From contig NZ_PIPM01000003.1 in assembly GCF_003987175.1 (NCBI RefSeq), forward strand, positions 62,001-126,000: a DNA stretch of 64,000 bases. Direction: 5' to 3'. Both the position numbers and the translations under genes were made by a program. This document shows, piece after piece, positions 9,548-17,553 of this stretch (positions are counted from its first letter, which is position 1; every line of letters begins with the position of its first letter). A model generated the notes under the pieces. That model saw only the letters and a list, made by a program, of their open reading frames with translations. It had not been told where the DNA came from and made no database searches. Source of the DNA: Aliidiomarina sanyensis (GTDB lineage: Bacteria; Pseudomonadota; Gammaproteobacteria; Enterobacterales; Alteromonadaceae).

Positions 9548-11326
9548 GTGCTTGAGAACAAACGTTGGCACGCCCTTCTTTGGGTGGTTGTTTCAACGAT
9601 CTTCATTTCGGCGTACGCGACCGCACAAAATAGAATCGGTGGCGACGGCGTTGCTGTGTCTGATCGGTTTGAAGTGTATCCTCTCGACATGCGGGTTAGC
9701 ATGCTCCGCGATCCAAGTCGTCGTCTCGATTTTGCACAGGTCCGTGAACGTCCCGATGACTTTGTTTTGGTCAATGACCGACGCCAACTCCAACTAAATT
9801 ACACCGATGAGCATGTCTGGTTGCGCACGGACATACTCAATATGCAACCGCGCCAAGCCACCTGGTATCTGCAGTTTGAGTATCCGCTATTAGCCCATCT
9901 GACCGTTTACGTTGAGAAGAACGGCTCCTTAGACGTGATGAATTCGGGGGTTCAAGTCCCACAAAATCAACGTGCAATGCGGGGGCGATTGCACACATTT
10001 CCAATTACCATTGATGCCGGTGAAAGTGCGCGGATTTATGTGCAAGCGCGCTCTGACGCGAGCATGACATTATTTAGCGCCCTTCTCTCCGAACGTGCAT
10101 ATGCTGAGCAGAATAATCGACAAAACTTTTGGCTGAGCATTCACTTTGGAATGATCATTGCCTTGAGCCTCTACAACCTCCTGTTATTCTCAGGAGTTCG
10201 AGAGAAGGTCTTTTTATTATACTCTGTGTTTGTCATGAGCTTCGGGGTTGGAACCCTCGCCGCAAACGGTCTGGGGACCCTCATCTTGCTTGACTCCGCC
10301 ACAATCGCAACAGAGCGGGTAGTCTCCATTGCCTTTATGTTATCCGCACTTTTCGGAACGTTATTTGTTCGAACCTTCCTCGATACGCGTCGGTATCAGC
10401 GAGGATGGCACTTTTTCCTAACCATATTGGCAGTCGGTGTCTTCCTTGCAATTGGAGGAAGTCTGTTCCTTGAGCTTCGACATGCGCTCATTTTGATGGA
10501 CTTCGTCGGTTTCTCAACCTGTCTTATTTTGTTTGCCTGTGGGATTCAATTTTATCGCCGGGGCGTTTCTGGTGCGGGACTCTTTGTCCTCGCTTGGTCT
10601 ATTTTGCTTACCGGTGCGTCCTTGTTTGCACTGCGCAATTTAGGAATTCTACCGTCAAACTTTATCACCTTGTACGGCATCCAGATCGGTTCTGCCATTG
10701 AGATGCTGCTACTGTCCTTTGCACTCGTGGCGCGGGTCAATAAATTGAAACGCCAGAAAGAAGAAGCACAAAGTCGTGTGGTTGCCACATTAAAAGCACA
10801 AGAGGCCGTGCTTGAATCCAAGGTTGCGCAACGCACGCGCGATCTTGAAATCATGGCCAACAGTGACACCCTTACGGGATTACTGAATCGAAACGGGCTG
10901 ACCCGACACCTCAAAAGCGCCATTAAACGATGCCAACGGGAAGAGCGCGCGCTTACCCTATTCATGCTCGATCTTGATCAATTTAAACCAATCAACGATC
11001 AATACGGGCATGATGCAGGTGACTACGTTCTCCAACGAATCGCACAGCGAATCCAAGAAAGTGCCCGAGGCAATGACGCCGTTGCACGTTTTGGCGGGGA
11101 TGAGTTTATCGTTGTGACCGAGAACATTCAGACAAAAGAAGATATTGAGGCCGTCAAGCGCCGCCTTAAACGTGTCATCACCCATCCCATCCAAATTCCC
11201 GGTGGCGATGAGGTCAGCGTGGGCGTGAGTATTGGTCATTGCATTGCTGAGGCACCGAGCAGCATCAACGAGCTGTTACGCAAAGCCGATGCTGCAATGT
11301 ATACCGCAAAACACAAGCAAGGTTAA
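9548..11326 (+). CDS. Diguanylate cyclase with 7TMR-DISM sensor
   Basis: About 592 residues. An N-terminal signal peptide (hydrophobic core ALLWVVVSTIFISA, cleavage after ATAQ) leads to a periplasmic 7TMR-DISMED2 beta-sandwich (about 40-185), seven membrane helices (about 195-395), a short coiled coil (KLKRQKEEAQSRVVATLKAQ) and a C-terminal GGDEF domain. The active-site motif GGDEF is intact at 516-520, and an inhibitory I-site RGND (RxxD) lies five residues before it at 507-510. The enzyme should therefore make cyclic-di-GMP from GTP with product inhibition, responding to a periplasmic signal. I set the start at GTG 9548 because AAAAGGA lies 10 nt upstream and the signal peptide begins there; the open frame extends back into the divergent gene. 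Its TAA shares the TTAA with the stop of the convergent ynjF-like gene. Confidence 0.9.
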   Translation: MLENKRWHALLWVVVSTIFISAYATAQNRIGGDGVAVSDRFEVYPLDMRVSMLRDPSRRLDFAQVRERPDDFVLVNDRRQLQLNYTDEHVWLRTDILNMQPRQATWYLQFEYPLLAHLTVYVEKNGSLDVMNSGVQVPQNQRAMRGRLHTFPITIDAGESARIYVQARSDASMTLFSALLSERAYAEQNNRQNFWLSIHFGMIIALSLYNLLLFSGVREKVFLLYSVFVMSFGVGTLAANGLGTLILLDSATIATERVVSIAFMLSALFGTLFVRTFLDTRRYQRGWHFFLTILAVGVFLAIGGSLFLELRHALILMDFVGFSTCLILFACGIQFYRRGVSGAGLFVLAWSILLTGASLFALRNLGILPSNFITLYGIQIGSAIEMLLLSFALVARVNKLKRQKEEAQSRVVATLKAQEAVLESKVAQRTRDLEIMANSDTLTGLLNRNGLTRHLKSAIKRCQREERALTLFMLDLDQFKPINDQYGHDAGDYVLQRIAQRIQESARGNDAVARFGGDEFIVVTENIQTKEDIEAVKRRLKRVITHPIQIPGGDEVSVGVSIGHCIAEAPSSINELLRKADAAMYTAKHKQG

Positions 11327-11928
11327 CGCAGACTGTGGTAGCCGCCGATCACCCGCGTGAACGTGGTAATAAAGCACAGCGTTGCAAATGCGAGGGCTAA
11401 CACCGGAAAAAACTGCGGAAAAATACAAAACAACACAAAAATAAAAATAGTTTCAAAGCCCTCGGTAAGACCACTCGCGTAGTAGAGCGACTTATTCGGG
11501 TACTTCGGGTTTTTTAGATTACGTTTAGCCGCCAACGCTGCAAAGGCAAGAAAACTCGCGCCCGTACCCATGAAGCTCAGCATTAACACAGCGCCCGCCA
11601 CTCCGTTTAGGCTCGGATCAAAGAGAATAAATGCGAATGCAAACGCATTATAAAACAAGAAGTCGAGTACGATATCTAGAAACGCGCCTTGGTCGGTAGG
11701 TTCGGTCAATCGTGCAAGCTCGCCATCGACTCCGTCGCTCAATCGATTCAGCGCCAAGAAAAATAAAGCCCAGTAAAATGCTCCAAAAGTCACCGCCACA
11801 CAGGCCAAAAGACCAAGAAAGAAGCCTCCAATCGTGACCTGATCAGCACGAACACCTTTGTTGTGTAAAAACTCCGCAATCGGGTGCGTGACTTTAAATA
11901 CCAGGGGTTGAAGTCGATTATCAAACAT
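11323..11928 (-). CDS. ynjF: CDP-alcohol phosphatidyltransferase family protein (YnjF-like)
   Basis: This 201-residue inner-membrane protein with about five to six helices has the CDP-alcohol phosphotransferase motif D-G-x2-A-R-x7-G-x3-D-x3-D (DGELARLTEPTDQGAFLDIVLD). The spacer is seven residues rather than the usual eight, as I recall for the YnjF-type subfamily. Such enzymes transfer a phosphatidyl or phospho-alcohol group from a CDP-alcohol; the acceptor here is unknown. E. coli YnjF (about 206 residues) is the last gene of the ynjABCDEF locus, as here. Its ATG overlaps the ynjD stop by 8 nt. It is the last gene of the operon and converges on the diguanylate cyclase with shared stop bases. 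Confidence 0.85.
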   Translation of the reverse strand: MFDNRLQPLVFKVTHPIAEFLHNKGVRADQVTIGGFFLGLLACVAVTFGAFYWALFFLALNRLSDGVDGELARLTEPTDQGAFLDIVLDFLFYNAFAFAFILFDPSLNGVAGAVLMLSFMGTGASFLAFAALAAKRNLKNPKYPNKSLYYASGLTEGFETIFIFVLFCIFPQFFPVLALAFATLCFITTFTRVIGGYHSLR

Positions 11929-12553
11929 AAATTACCTGCGCATGTTCAGGAATATCTTGAATATCATGAGTTACCAACAACGTCGGAAGCCCTTGACGCG
12001 CTAATTGCGCAAAGGTCCAAGCACGGACTTCTTCACGAGTCGCCGTATCCAGAGAAGAAAACGGCTCATCCAGCAACATGACCGCAGGTTGATTGAGTAT
12101 TGCACGTGCCAAAGCCACTCGAGCCGCTTGCCCACCACTCATTACATCCGGCGCCTGTTCAGAAAGGTGAGCAATGCCAAAAGCATCAAGACACGCCTGA
12201 AGCTGCCGAGCTCGCTCAGCAGGCGTCTCTGTTCCCCTTTGGGCACATTGTAAGTTTTCGCGAACGGTTAAGTGAGGAAACAACCATGGTTGTTGCATTC
12301 GCAGTCCAATCCGCCGCGCTTGAGTTGGCAAAGCATCTACACGCACCCCACCGACTCGAATCTCTCCTGAACAGTCGAATTCAGGCAGTGAATCACCCAC
12401 AAGCCAGTGGAGCAAAGAGCTTTTACCACTCCCACTCGGTCCCATCAACACGACAATCTCACCTTGTTGTATGGTGAGCTCTGGTAATTCGATTAGCGGA
12501 CTCGATTGGCTACGGAGCTGAATGCGAATACCTCTAAGCTCAAGCTGACTCAC
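11921..12553 (-). CDS. ynjD: ABC transporter ATP-binding protein YnjD
   Basis: 210 residues (E. coli YnjD about 217). Walker A GPSGSGKS at 38-45, signature MSGGQ at 138-142, Walker B with D162 and E163 in VMLLDEPFSSLD, and a switch His in LLVTHDIQDIPEHA. It provides ATP hydrolysis for the YnjC permease at the cytosolic face. The start is GTG at 12553 with AGAGGG about 7 nt upstream. It lies 36 nt after ynjC, and its stop overlaps the ynjF ATG by 8 nt. The fold resembles ThiQ and other small importers of the polyamine/iron/thiamine class, but the substrate is not known. Confidence 0.9.
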   Translation of the reverse strand: MSQLELRGIRIQLRSQSSPLIELPELTIQQGEIVVLMGPSGSGKSSLLHWLVGDSLPEFDCSGEIRVGGVRVDALPTQARRIGLRMQQPWLFPHLTVRENLQCAQRGTETPAERARQLQACLDAFGIAHLSEQAPDVMSGGQAARVALARAILNQPAVMLLDEPFSSLDTATREEVRAWTFAQLARQGLPTLLVTHDIQDIPEHAQVIYV

Positions 12554-12589
12554 CGTTCGCCCTCTCTTATGTTGCTATCTATTTGCATC

Positions 12590-14248
12590 TTAGGCCTCGG
12601 CTCTGCCCGTTGCAGGATCTTCAACCCGAAATCGTCGCGCAAGCCACGCTCCGCCGATAAAAACCACCAATGGAAGCACAACTTGGGCAAATGCGTAGAG
12701 CGCTGCTAAGGAACGATCAAACCCACTTCCATACGCTGTCGCTTCGACCGTGATCGTGATCACCCGTCCCGCACCGAGAATAACTGTCGGTAAATACAGC
12801 AAAACACTCACTGAAAAAGCAACAGTCCAAGCAAGTATAAGCGGCGCAAGTAGCATCCGAAGCTTTATCTTTACCCAAGCCTGCATATCACTATAGCCAA
12901 GCACCTTGGCCTGCAACAACCAGATCCGAGAAAACCGTCGATACGTGGCAGCAAGGGTAAGCCAGACATAACTAATCGCAAAAATCAGCTGTGCCCAGAA
13001 GACCCACAAAAATGGTGCCGTCAGCGAATGCACACCAACAACTTGCTGCCAAATAAAAACAAGCGCAAGTTGTGGAATGATTAGGGGTAAAAGCATGAGA
13101 ATATCGGGCAGTTGACGTTGCGTCTTTGCTTCGAGTTCAAGTGCAACCACCACGAAAATGAGCGCCCCTGATGCAACGCCAAGGGCGAGAAAGCCCGTTT
13201 GCATAAGTGCGTTGACAACCTCCTCCCACTCCCATTGCCAATGACTCCATGTCCACGCCTGCGGAATCATGGTGTGGACAGGCCAAGATTCAATCACAGA
13301 CCACAGGATTAAAGTGAAAAAGGCAGCCCCGGTCAGCAGGATACTCAGATACACCCCTGCGGTACCCATGATCCGACCGAATTCTTGATAAAGGTGCACT
13401 ACTCGGCGCGACACCGGAACACCTTGAGACAGCTGTCTGCTGGCCCAGAGGCAGGCGCATCGTTCGTGCAACCAGACAAATGCAAGGGTGACCAGACCCA
13501 TGATAAACAACAGGGCGGTCCCCCACAGTGCTCTTTGTTGGCTAAGGTCAGTAAACTCCTGTGACCACCCAAGCACTCGTACCGCGAGTGGCCCAGGCGT
13601 GTTTGGCCCCACAACCGACGCCACATCGACCACCGAAACACCATAGATAGCGACCACGCACAAGGGGAGCCGGAGCTTTTTCAAAAGGTAGGGAAAGACG
13701 AGGCGCCAAAAATAGTCTATATCACGATAGCCAAAGGTCCGGGCAACGAGGCGCCACTGCTTAAGCGGTGCACTGTGAAGCGCAACGGCTGTCATCAATA
13801 AAACGAATGGGAGTTCCTTAAGCCACAACACCACCACGAGGAATGAGAGGGATTTATCCACAAAAAGAGACTGGAAGAATTCCCAACTGCCCGGCAACAT
13901 TCGGGATGCAAGTCCACCCGGCAATAAAAGCAAACCCATGCCCACCGCAAATGCAACATGGGGCATCGCTAACAAGGGTGCAATCCATGTGGGTAATTGC
14001 GAACGACGACTTAGAAACCAAAACGCCGTGTAACCTGCGAGCAAAGGTGGCAGGACGCCAAGTACCAGACTTATGCCCAATGACTGGCGAACCGAAGGTT
14101 CACCTATGAATTCCCAAAAATCAGCTGCAAATATGCTTGCGGTAACGGGAATAAGACCGATAACCGCCAGTCCAAGGGGAAGTAAAAATAAGCCGGTCAG
14201 CATGAGGATGCCCCCGCTCATGAAAAGGCGGCCAGCGCCTTTACTCAT
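12590..14248 (-). CDS. ynjC: ABC transporter permease YnjC (double permease domain)
   Basis: 552 residues with about twelve membrane helices in two homologous halves, each a binding-protein-dependent permease domain. EAA-type loops contacting the ATPase are visible in both halves (TFGYRDIDYFWRLVFP near 185-200 and VLGYSDMQAWVKIKLR near 460-475). Fused double permeases are typical of YnjC, ThiP and FbpB-type importers; E. coli YnjC is about 511 residues. I chose the ATG at 14248, which overlaps the ynjB stop by 8 nt (ATGAGTAA); an upstream in-frame ATG at 14281 would lie inside ynjB. Confidence 0.9.
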   Translation of the reverse strand: MSKGAGRLFMSGGILMLTGLFLLPLGLAVIGLIPVTASIFAADFWEFIGEPSVRQSLGISLVLGVLPPLLAGYTAFWFLSRRSQLPTWIAPLLAMPHVAFAVGMGLLLLPGGLASRMLPGSWEFFQSLFVDKSLSFLVVVLWLKELPFVLLMTAVALHSAPLKQWRLVARTFGYRDIDYFWRLVFPYLLKKLRLPLCVVAIYGVSVVDVASVVGPNTPGPLAVRVLGWSQEFTDLSQQRALWGTALLFIMGLVTLAFVWLHERCACLWASRQLSQGVPVSRRVVHLYQEFGRIMGTAGVYLSILLTGAAFFTLILWSVIESWPVHTMIPQAWTWSHWQWEWEEVVNALMQTGFLALGVASGALIFVVVALELEAKTQRQLPDILMLLPLIIPQLALVFIWQQVVGVHSLTAPFLWVFWAQLIFAISYVWLTLAATYRRFSRIWLLQAKVLGYSDMQAWVKIKLRMLLAPLILAWTVAFSVSVLLYLPTVILGAGRVITITVEATAYGSGFDRSLAALYAFAQVVLPLVVFIGGAWLARRFRVEDPATGRAEA

Positions 14249-15398
14249 AACGAGCTCGCCATGCAGACTCAAGCGCATCATGCCATGTTACGTGGGGTTC
14301 AGGTGCAGGGGGAAACGGCATGCCGACCACGTCCTTCGATTCGGAAAATTTGATCACTGGCGGATCCCCCCAGATCTGCGGGTCAGCTTTTTGTCGTTGT
14401 GCGTCCTCTGACAGAAGAAAGTTGAGCACCACCAAGGCCCCTGCTTGATTTACGCTCGCTTTGGGGATAGCCAAGAAATGATGATTGGTTATGGCCGTCG
14501 CTCCGAATGAAGTCTGGCGAACGTGATTCGAAACCTGCCCGCGCGCTTGCAACCCTGTTAAAGCTGCGGGGTTAAAATTCGGAGCCATACTGAGTCGCCC
14601 ATCAAGCATCAATCGTTGTTGCTCTGCGGCACTATTTGGGAACGCTTGCCCCTGTCGCCAAGCGTACGGATGGAGCGTATCGAGATAGGTAAACAATAAT
14701 TCGAACAATTCTGACCGCGCTTCGTCGGTAATCGGCGCCTGCAGCCTCGGATCGTCCCCACTCAGCGCTAACAGCAGTTGCTTTAAAAACGTCGTCCCAT
14801 GAAATTCAGGCGGCTTTGGGTAGGTGATGCGGCCCGGATTACGTTGGGCGTACTCAAGAAGCGACCTTGGAGTCACCGCACCATCCTCCTGCAATTCCTC
14901 ATTTTTTATCCAAAGATGAAACTGGGCCATACCCCAGGGCAATTCATAGTCATCGGTAGGAACACCAAAGTCTTCAGTGAACGGCTGTTCGGGATCAAGA
15001 AGCGCGGCATTCGGCACTCGAGCCGAGAGTTCACCGAGGAGTGCACCGACATCTTTGAGTGCATGAAAGTTCTTTCCGTTTACCCAAATCAGATCCACAG
15101 CGCTGCGTGCTTGATTGTTGACCATTTCTTGACGAACCAAAGCGACACTTTCGCTGACGTCACCTAGACGTACATGCTGGAGTCGCACGCCATACTGCTG
15201 CTGAATTTCCTGAGCCGCCCAGCGCAAGTAGCGATTAGCTTCGGTCGAGCCACCCCAACCGTGAAAATAAACTGTTTGGCCACGGGCTTCCTGAAGCGTT
15301 ACCTGCCAATCATCGGTGATTAATTCCTCGCCCTGCGAAAGCGCCACGCAAACAAGCCAGAGCGTCACGATGAGTGGCACGCGACCCGCTTTAAACAT
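14241..15398 (-). CDS. ynjB: Periplasmic substrate-binding protein YnjB
   Basis: 385 residues (E. coli YnjB about 388). The start MFKAGRVPLIVTLWLVCVAL gives a signal peptide. The mature protein has the type-2 solute-binding fold of extracellular binding proteins, with characteristic YFHGWGGSTEANRYLRWAA near the N-terminus and a PWGMAQFHLWIKNEE segment. It should deliver a small ligand to YnjC/YnjD. GGAGG lies 8 nt before the ATG at 15398, which overlaps the stop of the oxidoreductase gene by 8 nt (ATGTTTAA). The longer open frame up to 15506 would place 36 non-signal residues before the signal peptide and is rejected. Confidence 0.9.
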   Translation of the reverse strand: MFKAGRVPLIVTLWLVCVALSQGEELITDDWQVTLQEARGQTVYFHGWGGSTEANRYLRWAAQEIQQQYGVRLQHVRLGDVSESVALVRQEMVNNQARSAVDLIWVNGKNFHALKDVGALLGELSARVPNAALLDPEQPFTEDFGVPTDDYELPWGMAQFHLWIKNEELQEDGAVTPRSLLEYAQRNPGRITYPKPPEFHGTTFLKQLLLALSGDDPRLQAPITDEARSELFELLFTYLDTLHPYAWRQGQAFPNSAAEQQRLMLDGRLSMAPNFNPAALTGLQARGQVSNHVRQTSFGATAITNHHFLAIPKASVNQAGALVVLNFLLSEDAQRQKADPQIWGDPPVIKFSESKDVVGMPFPPAPEPHVTWHDALESAWRARYE

Positions 15399-17541
15399 CC
15401 GTTTTCCCTCCGCGGCGCCAGCGATGAAAACGTTCGACGAGCTGCAACAGCTTCTCTGGTTTTCGTGCTTTACGCCATTCACCCGCAACATATTTATTTG
15501 CTTCATTCATGGTCGGATAAATATGAATGGTACCCAGAATCTGATTCAGACCAATTTTATGTTTCATCGCCAATACAAATTCAGCAATCAAATCCGAGGC
15601 CCGGGGACCGACAATGGTCGCCCCTAAGATCTTATCTTTGCCAGGCACAGTCAGGACTTTTACAAAACCATAATTAGCATGATCGGCAATCGCTCGATCC
15701 AAATCTTCTAAATCATAACGTGTGACTTCATAGTCCACTGACTGCTTCTGAGCTGCCGTCTCCGTCAGACCGACCGTAGCAATTTCCGGATCGGTAAAGG
15801 TCGCCCACGGTATTACTCGATAATCCACGACAAACCGCTTGAATGGACTGAATAGCGAATTAACTGAGGCGTACCACGCCTGATGCGCCGCCACATGGGT
15901 AAATTGATAAGGACCCGCCACATCCCCTGCAGCATAGATCGTTGGAATCTCTGTTTGCATCCAGCCATTCACCATCAGAGGCCGCTCCACATCGATTCCG
16001 AGCGCTTCCAAACCAAATCCTCGAAGATTTGCTTTACGTCCGACGGCGACCAGAATCTGATCAAATGAAATGCGTTCTTCGCGTCCATCCAAAGTAACTG
16101 AATAGCTCTGCTCGTCCGCATGAAACTCACGCGCCGCGGCACCCAGCGCTAAGGTCACTCCTTCAGCTTCAAGTCGACTCGCGACAAGTTCTGCCACCTC
16201 TTGGTCTTCACGCGGAAGAATCCGCTCTTGCGCTTCCAATAAGGTCACCTGACTACCAAGGCGCGCAAACGCCTGTGCCAATTCACAACCGATCGGGCCT
16301 GCCCCCATCACCACGAGGCGTTTTGGTAATGTCTTGAGCGACCACAGATTTTCACTGGTTAGGTAAGGAACGTCTTGCAGGCCTGGAATATCCGGTACAA
16401 AAGGTGATGCACCGGTTGCCACAATAATAGAACGTGTCGTGAGCGTTTGGGTGCCTTCCGAGGTTTCAATCTCGACTTTCCATGGTGAAATAATTCGTGC
16501 GTATCCTTGCACCACGTCGACGCCCAGCCCAGTGTAACGCTCGACCGAGTCATGTGGCTCGATCGTCTGAATCACTTCGTGGACATGCGCCATGGTCGTT
16601 GCAAAATCGATTTGCAGATTCGGTTGTCCCGGAATTCCCAGCCCGCCCAGCCGAGCTTGCTGCGCATGTTTCGCTACCTGAATGAGCGCTTTGGAAGGAA
16701 CACAGCCCGTATTTAAACAATCCCCACCCATTTTGTGCGCTTCGACCAGTGTAACCTTTGCCTTCACCGTCGCCGCGATATACGAAGAGACTAGCCCTGC
16801 GGCACCGGCACCAATCACCACCAAATTACGATCAAATTGCTTGGGCTTGCGATACCCTTGAAGTGCCTTACGGCGTTTTATCCAAGCAACCATACCCTTC
16901 GCAATCAATGGAAAGAGAGCCAAAAGAGAGAATGAGAGCACTAACCGCAGCGAGAAAATATCACCCATGCGCTCAATCGTGGCCAGCTGTGTTCCTGCAT
17001 TCACATAAACCGCTGTCCCCGCCAGCATCCCCACTTGACTTACCCAGTAGTAAGTCCAGATTTTAATGCGGGTTAACCCCATCACGAGGTTAATTAAGAA
17101 AAATGGAAAGACCGGAAGCAGCCGGAGTGTCAGGAGGTAAAACGCGCCATCTTCTGAAAAGCGTTTATCAAATAACTCCAAACGTTTCGAGAACTTCGAT
17201 TGCACCCAATCACGGAATAAGAAACGAGCAGCGAGAAACGCAAGCGTTGCACCAATCGTGGACGCAAACGATGCAATCAGTAACCCCCAACCGAAGCCAA
17301 AGATAGCCCCCACCGCCAAAGTCATGACCGCAGCACCAGGAATGGAGAGCGCCGTCACTCCCACGTAAATAAGAAACGCAGCAGCGGCTAACAACAAAAA
17401 GTTAGCATCCCGCCACGCGGCCAAGCGTGACTGCTGATTTTGCAAGGTTTCAAGATTGAGGTACTGGGGCACATCGAAGGCAAAAACCAGCGCAATCATA
17501 AGCCCGAGGACCACCACCAACCCTAATTTTTTATAATTCAT
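15391..17541 (-). CDS. TVP38/TMEM64 membrane domain fused to mercuric-reductase-like FAD oxidoreductase
   Basis: 716 residues. Residues 1-225 are a TVP38/TMEM64 (DedA-superfamily) membrane domain with five to six helices, including the conserved GATLAFLAARFLFRDWV and TLRLLPVFPFFLINLV segments. Residues ~235-716 are a pyridine-nucleotide disulfide oxidoreductase: FAD-binding GAGAAG at 244-249, redox disulfide C275/C280 in GGDCLNTGCVPSK, NAD(P) site GAGPIGCELAQAF, second FAD motif YAAGDV, and the C-terminal HIYPTMNEAN active-site block. E. coli carries free TVP38 proteins (YdjX, YdjZ) next to ynjABCDEF, so the fusion fits the locus. The electron acceptor is unknown. It starts 12 nt after the TonB receptor stop with AGGG before the ATG. 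Confidence 0.93.
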   Translation of the reverse strand: MNYKKLGLVVVLGLMIALVFAFDVPQYLNLETLQNQQSRLAAWRDANFLLLAAAAFLIYVGVTALSIPGAAVMTLAVGAIFGFGWGLLIASFASTIGATLAFLAARFLFRDWVQSKFSKRLELFDKRFSEDGAFYLLTLRLLPVFPFFLINLVMGLTRIKIWTYYWVSQVGMLAGTAVYVNAGTQLATIERMGDIFSLRLVLSFSLLALFPLIAKGMVAWIKRRKALQGYRKPKQFDRNLVVIGAGAAGLVSSYIAATVKAKVTLVEAHKMGGDCLNTGCVPSKALIQVAKHAQQARLGGLGIPGQPNLQIDFATTMAHVHEVIQTIEPHDSVERYTGLGVDVVQGYARIISPWKVEIETSEGTQTLTTRSIIVATGASPFVPDIPGLQDVPYLTSENLWSLKTLPKRLVVMGAGPIGCELAQAFARLGSQVTLLEAQERILPREDQEVAELVASRLEAEGVTLALGAAAREFHADEQSYSVTLDGREERISFDQILVAVGRKANLRGFGLEALGIDVERPLMVNGWMQTEIPTIYAAGDVAGPYQFTHVAAHQAWYASVNSLFSPFKRFVVDYRVIPWATFTDPEIATVGLTETAAQKQSVDYEVTRYDLEDLDRAIADHANYGFVKVLTVPGKDKILGATIVGPRASDLIAEFVLAMKHKIGLNQILGTIHIYPTMNEANKYVAGEWRKARKPEKLLQLVERFHRWRRGGKTDV

Positions 17542-17553
17542 TGTATCGCCCTA

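Noticed and set aside
15399-15506. Longer start for YnjB
   Set aside because: It lies inside the oxidoreductase gene and precedes the signal peptide with unrelated sequence; GGAGG sits before ATG 15398.
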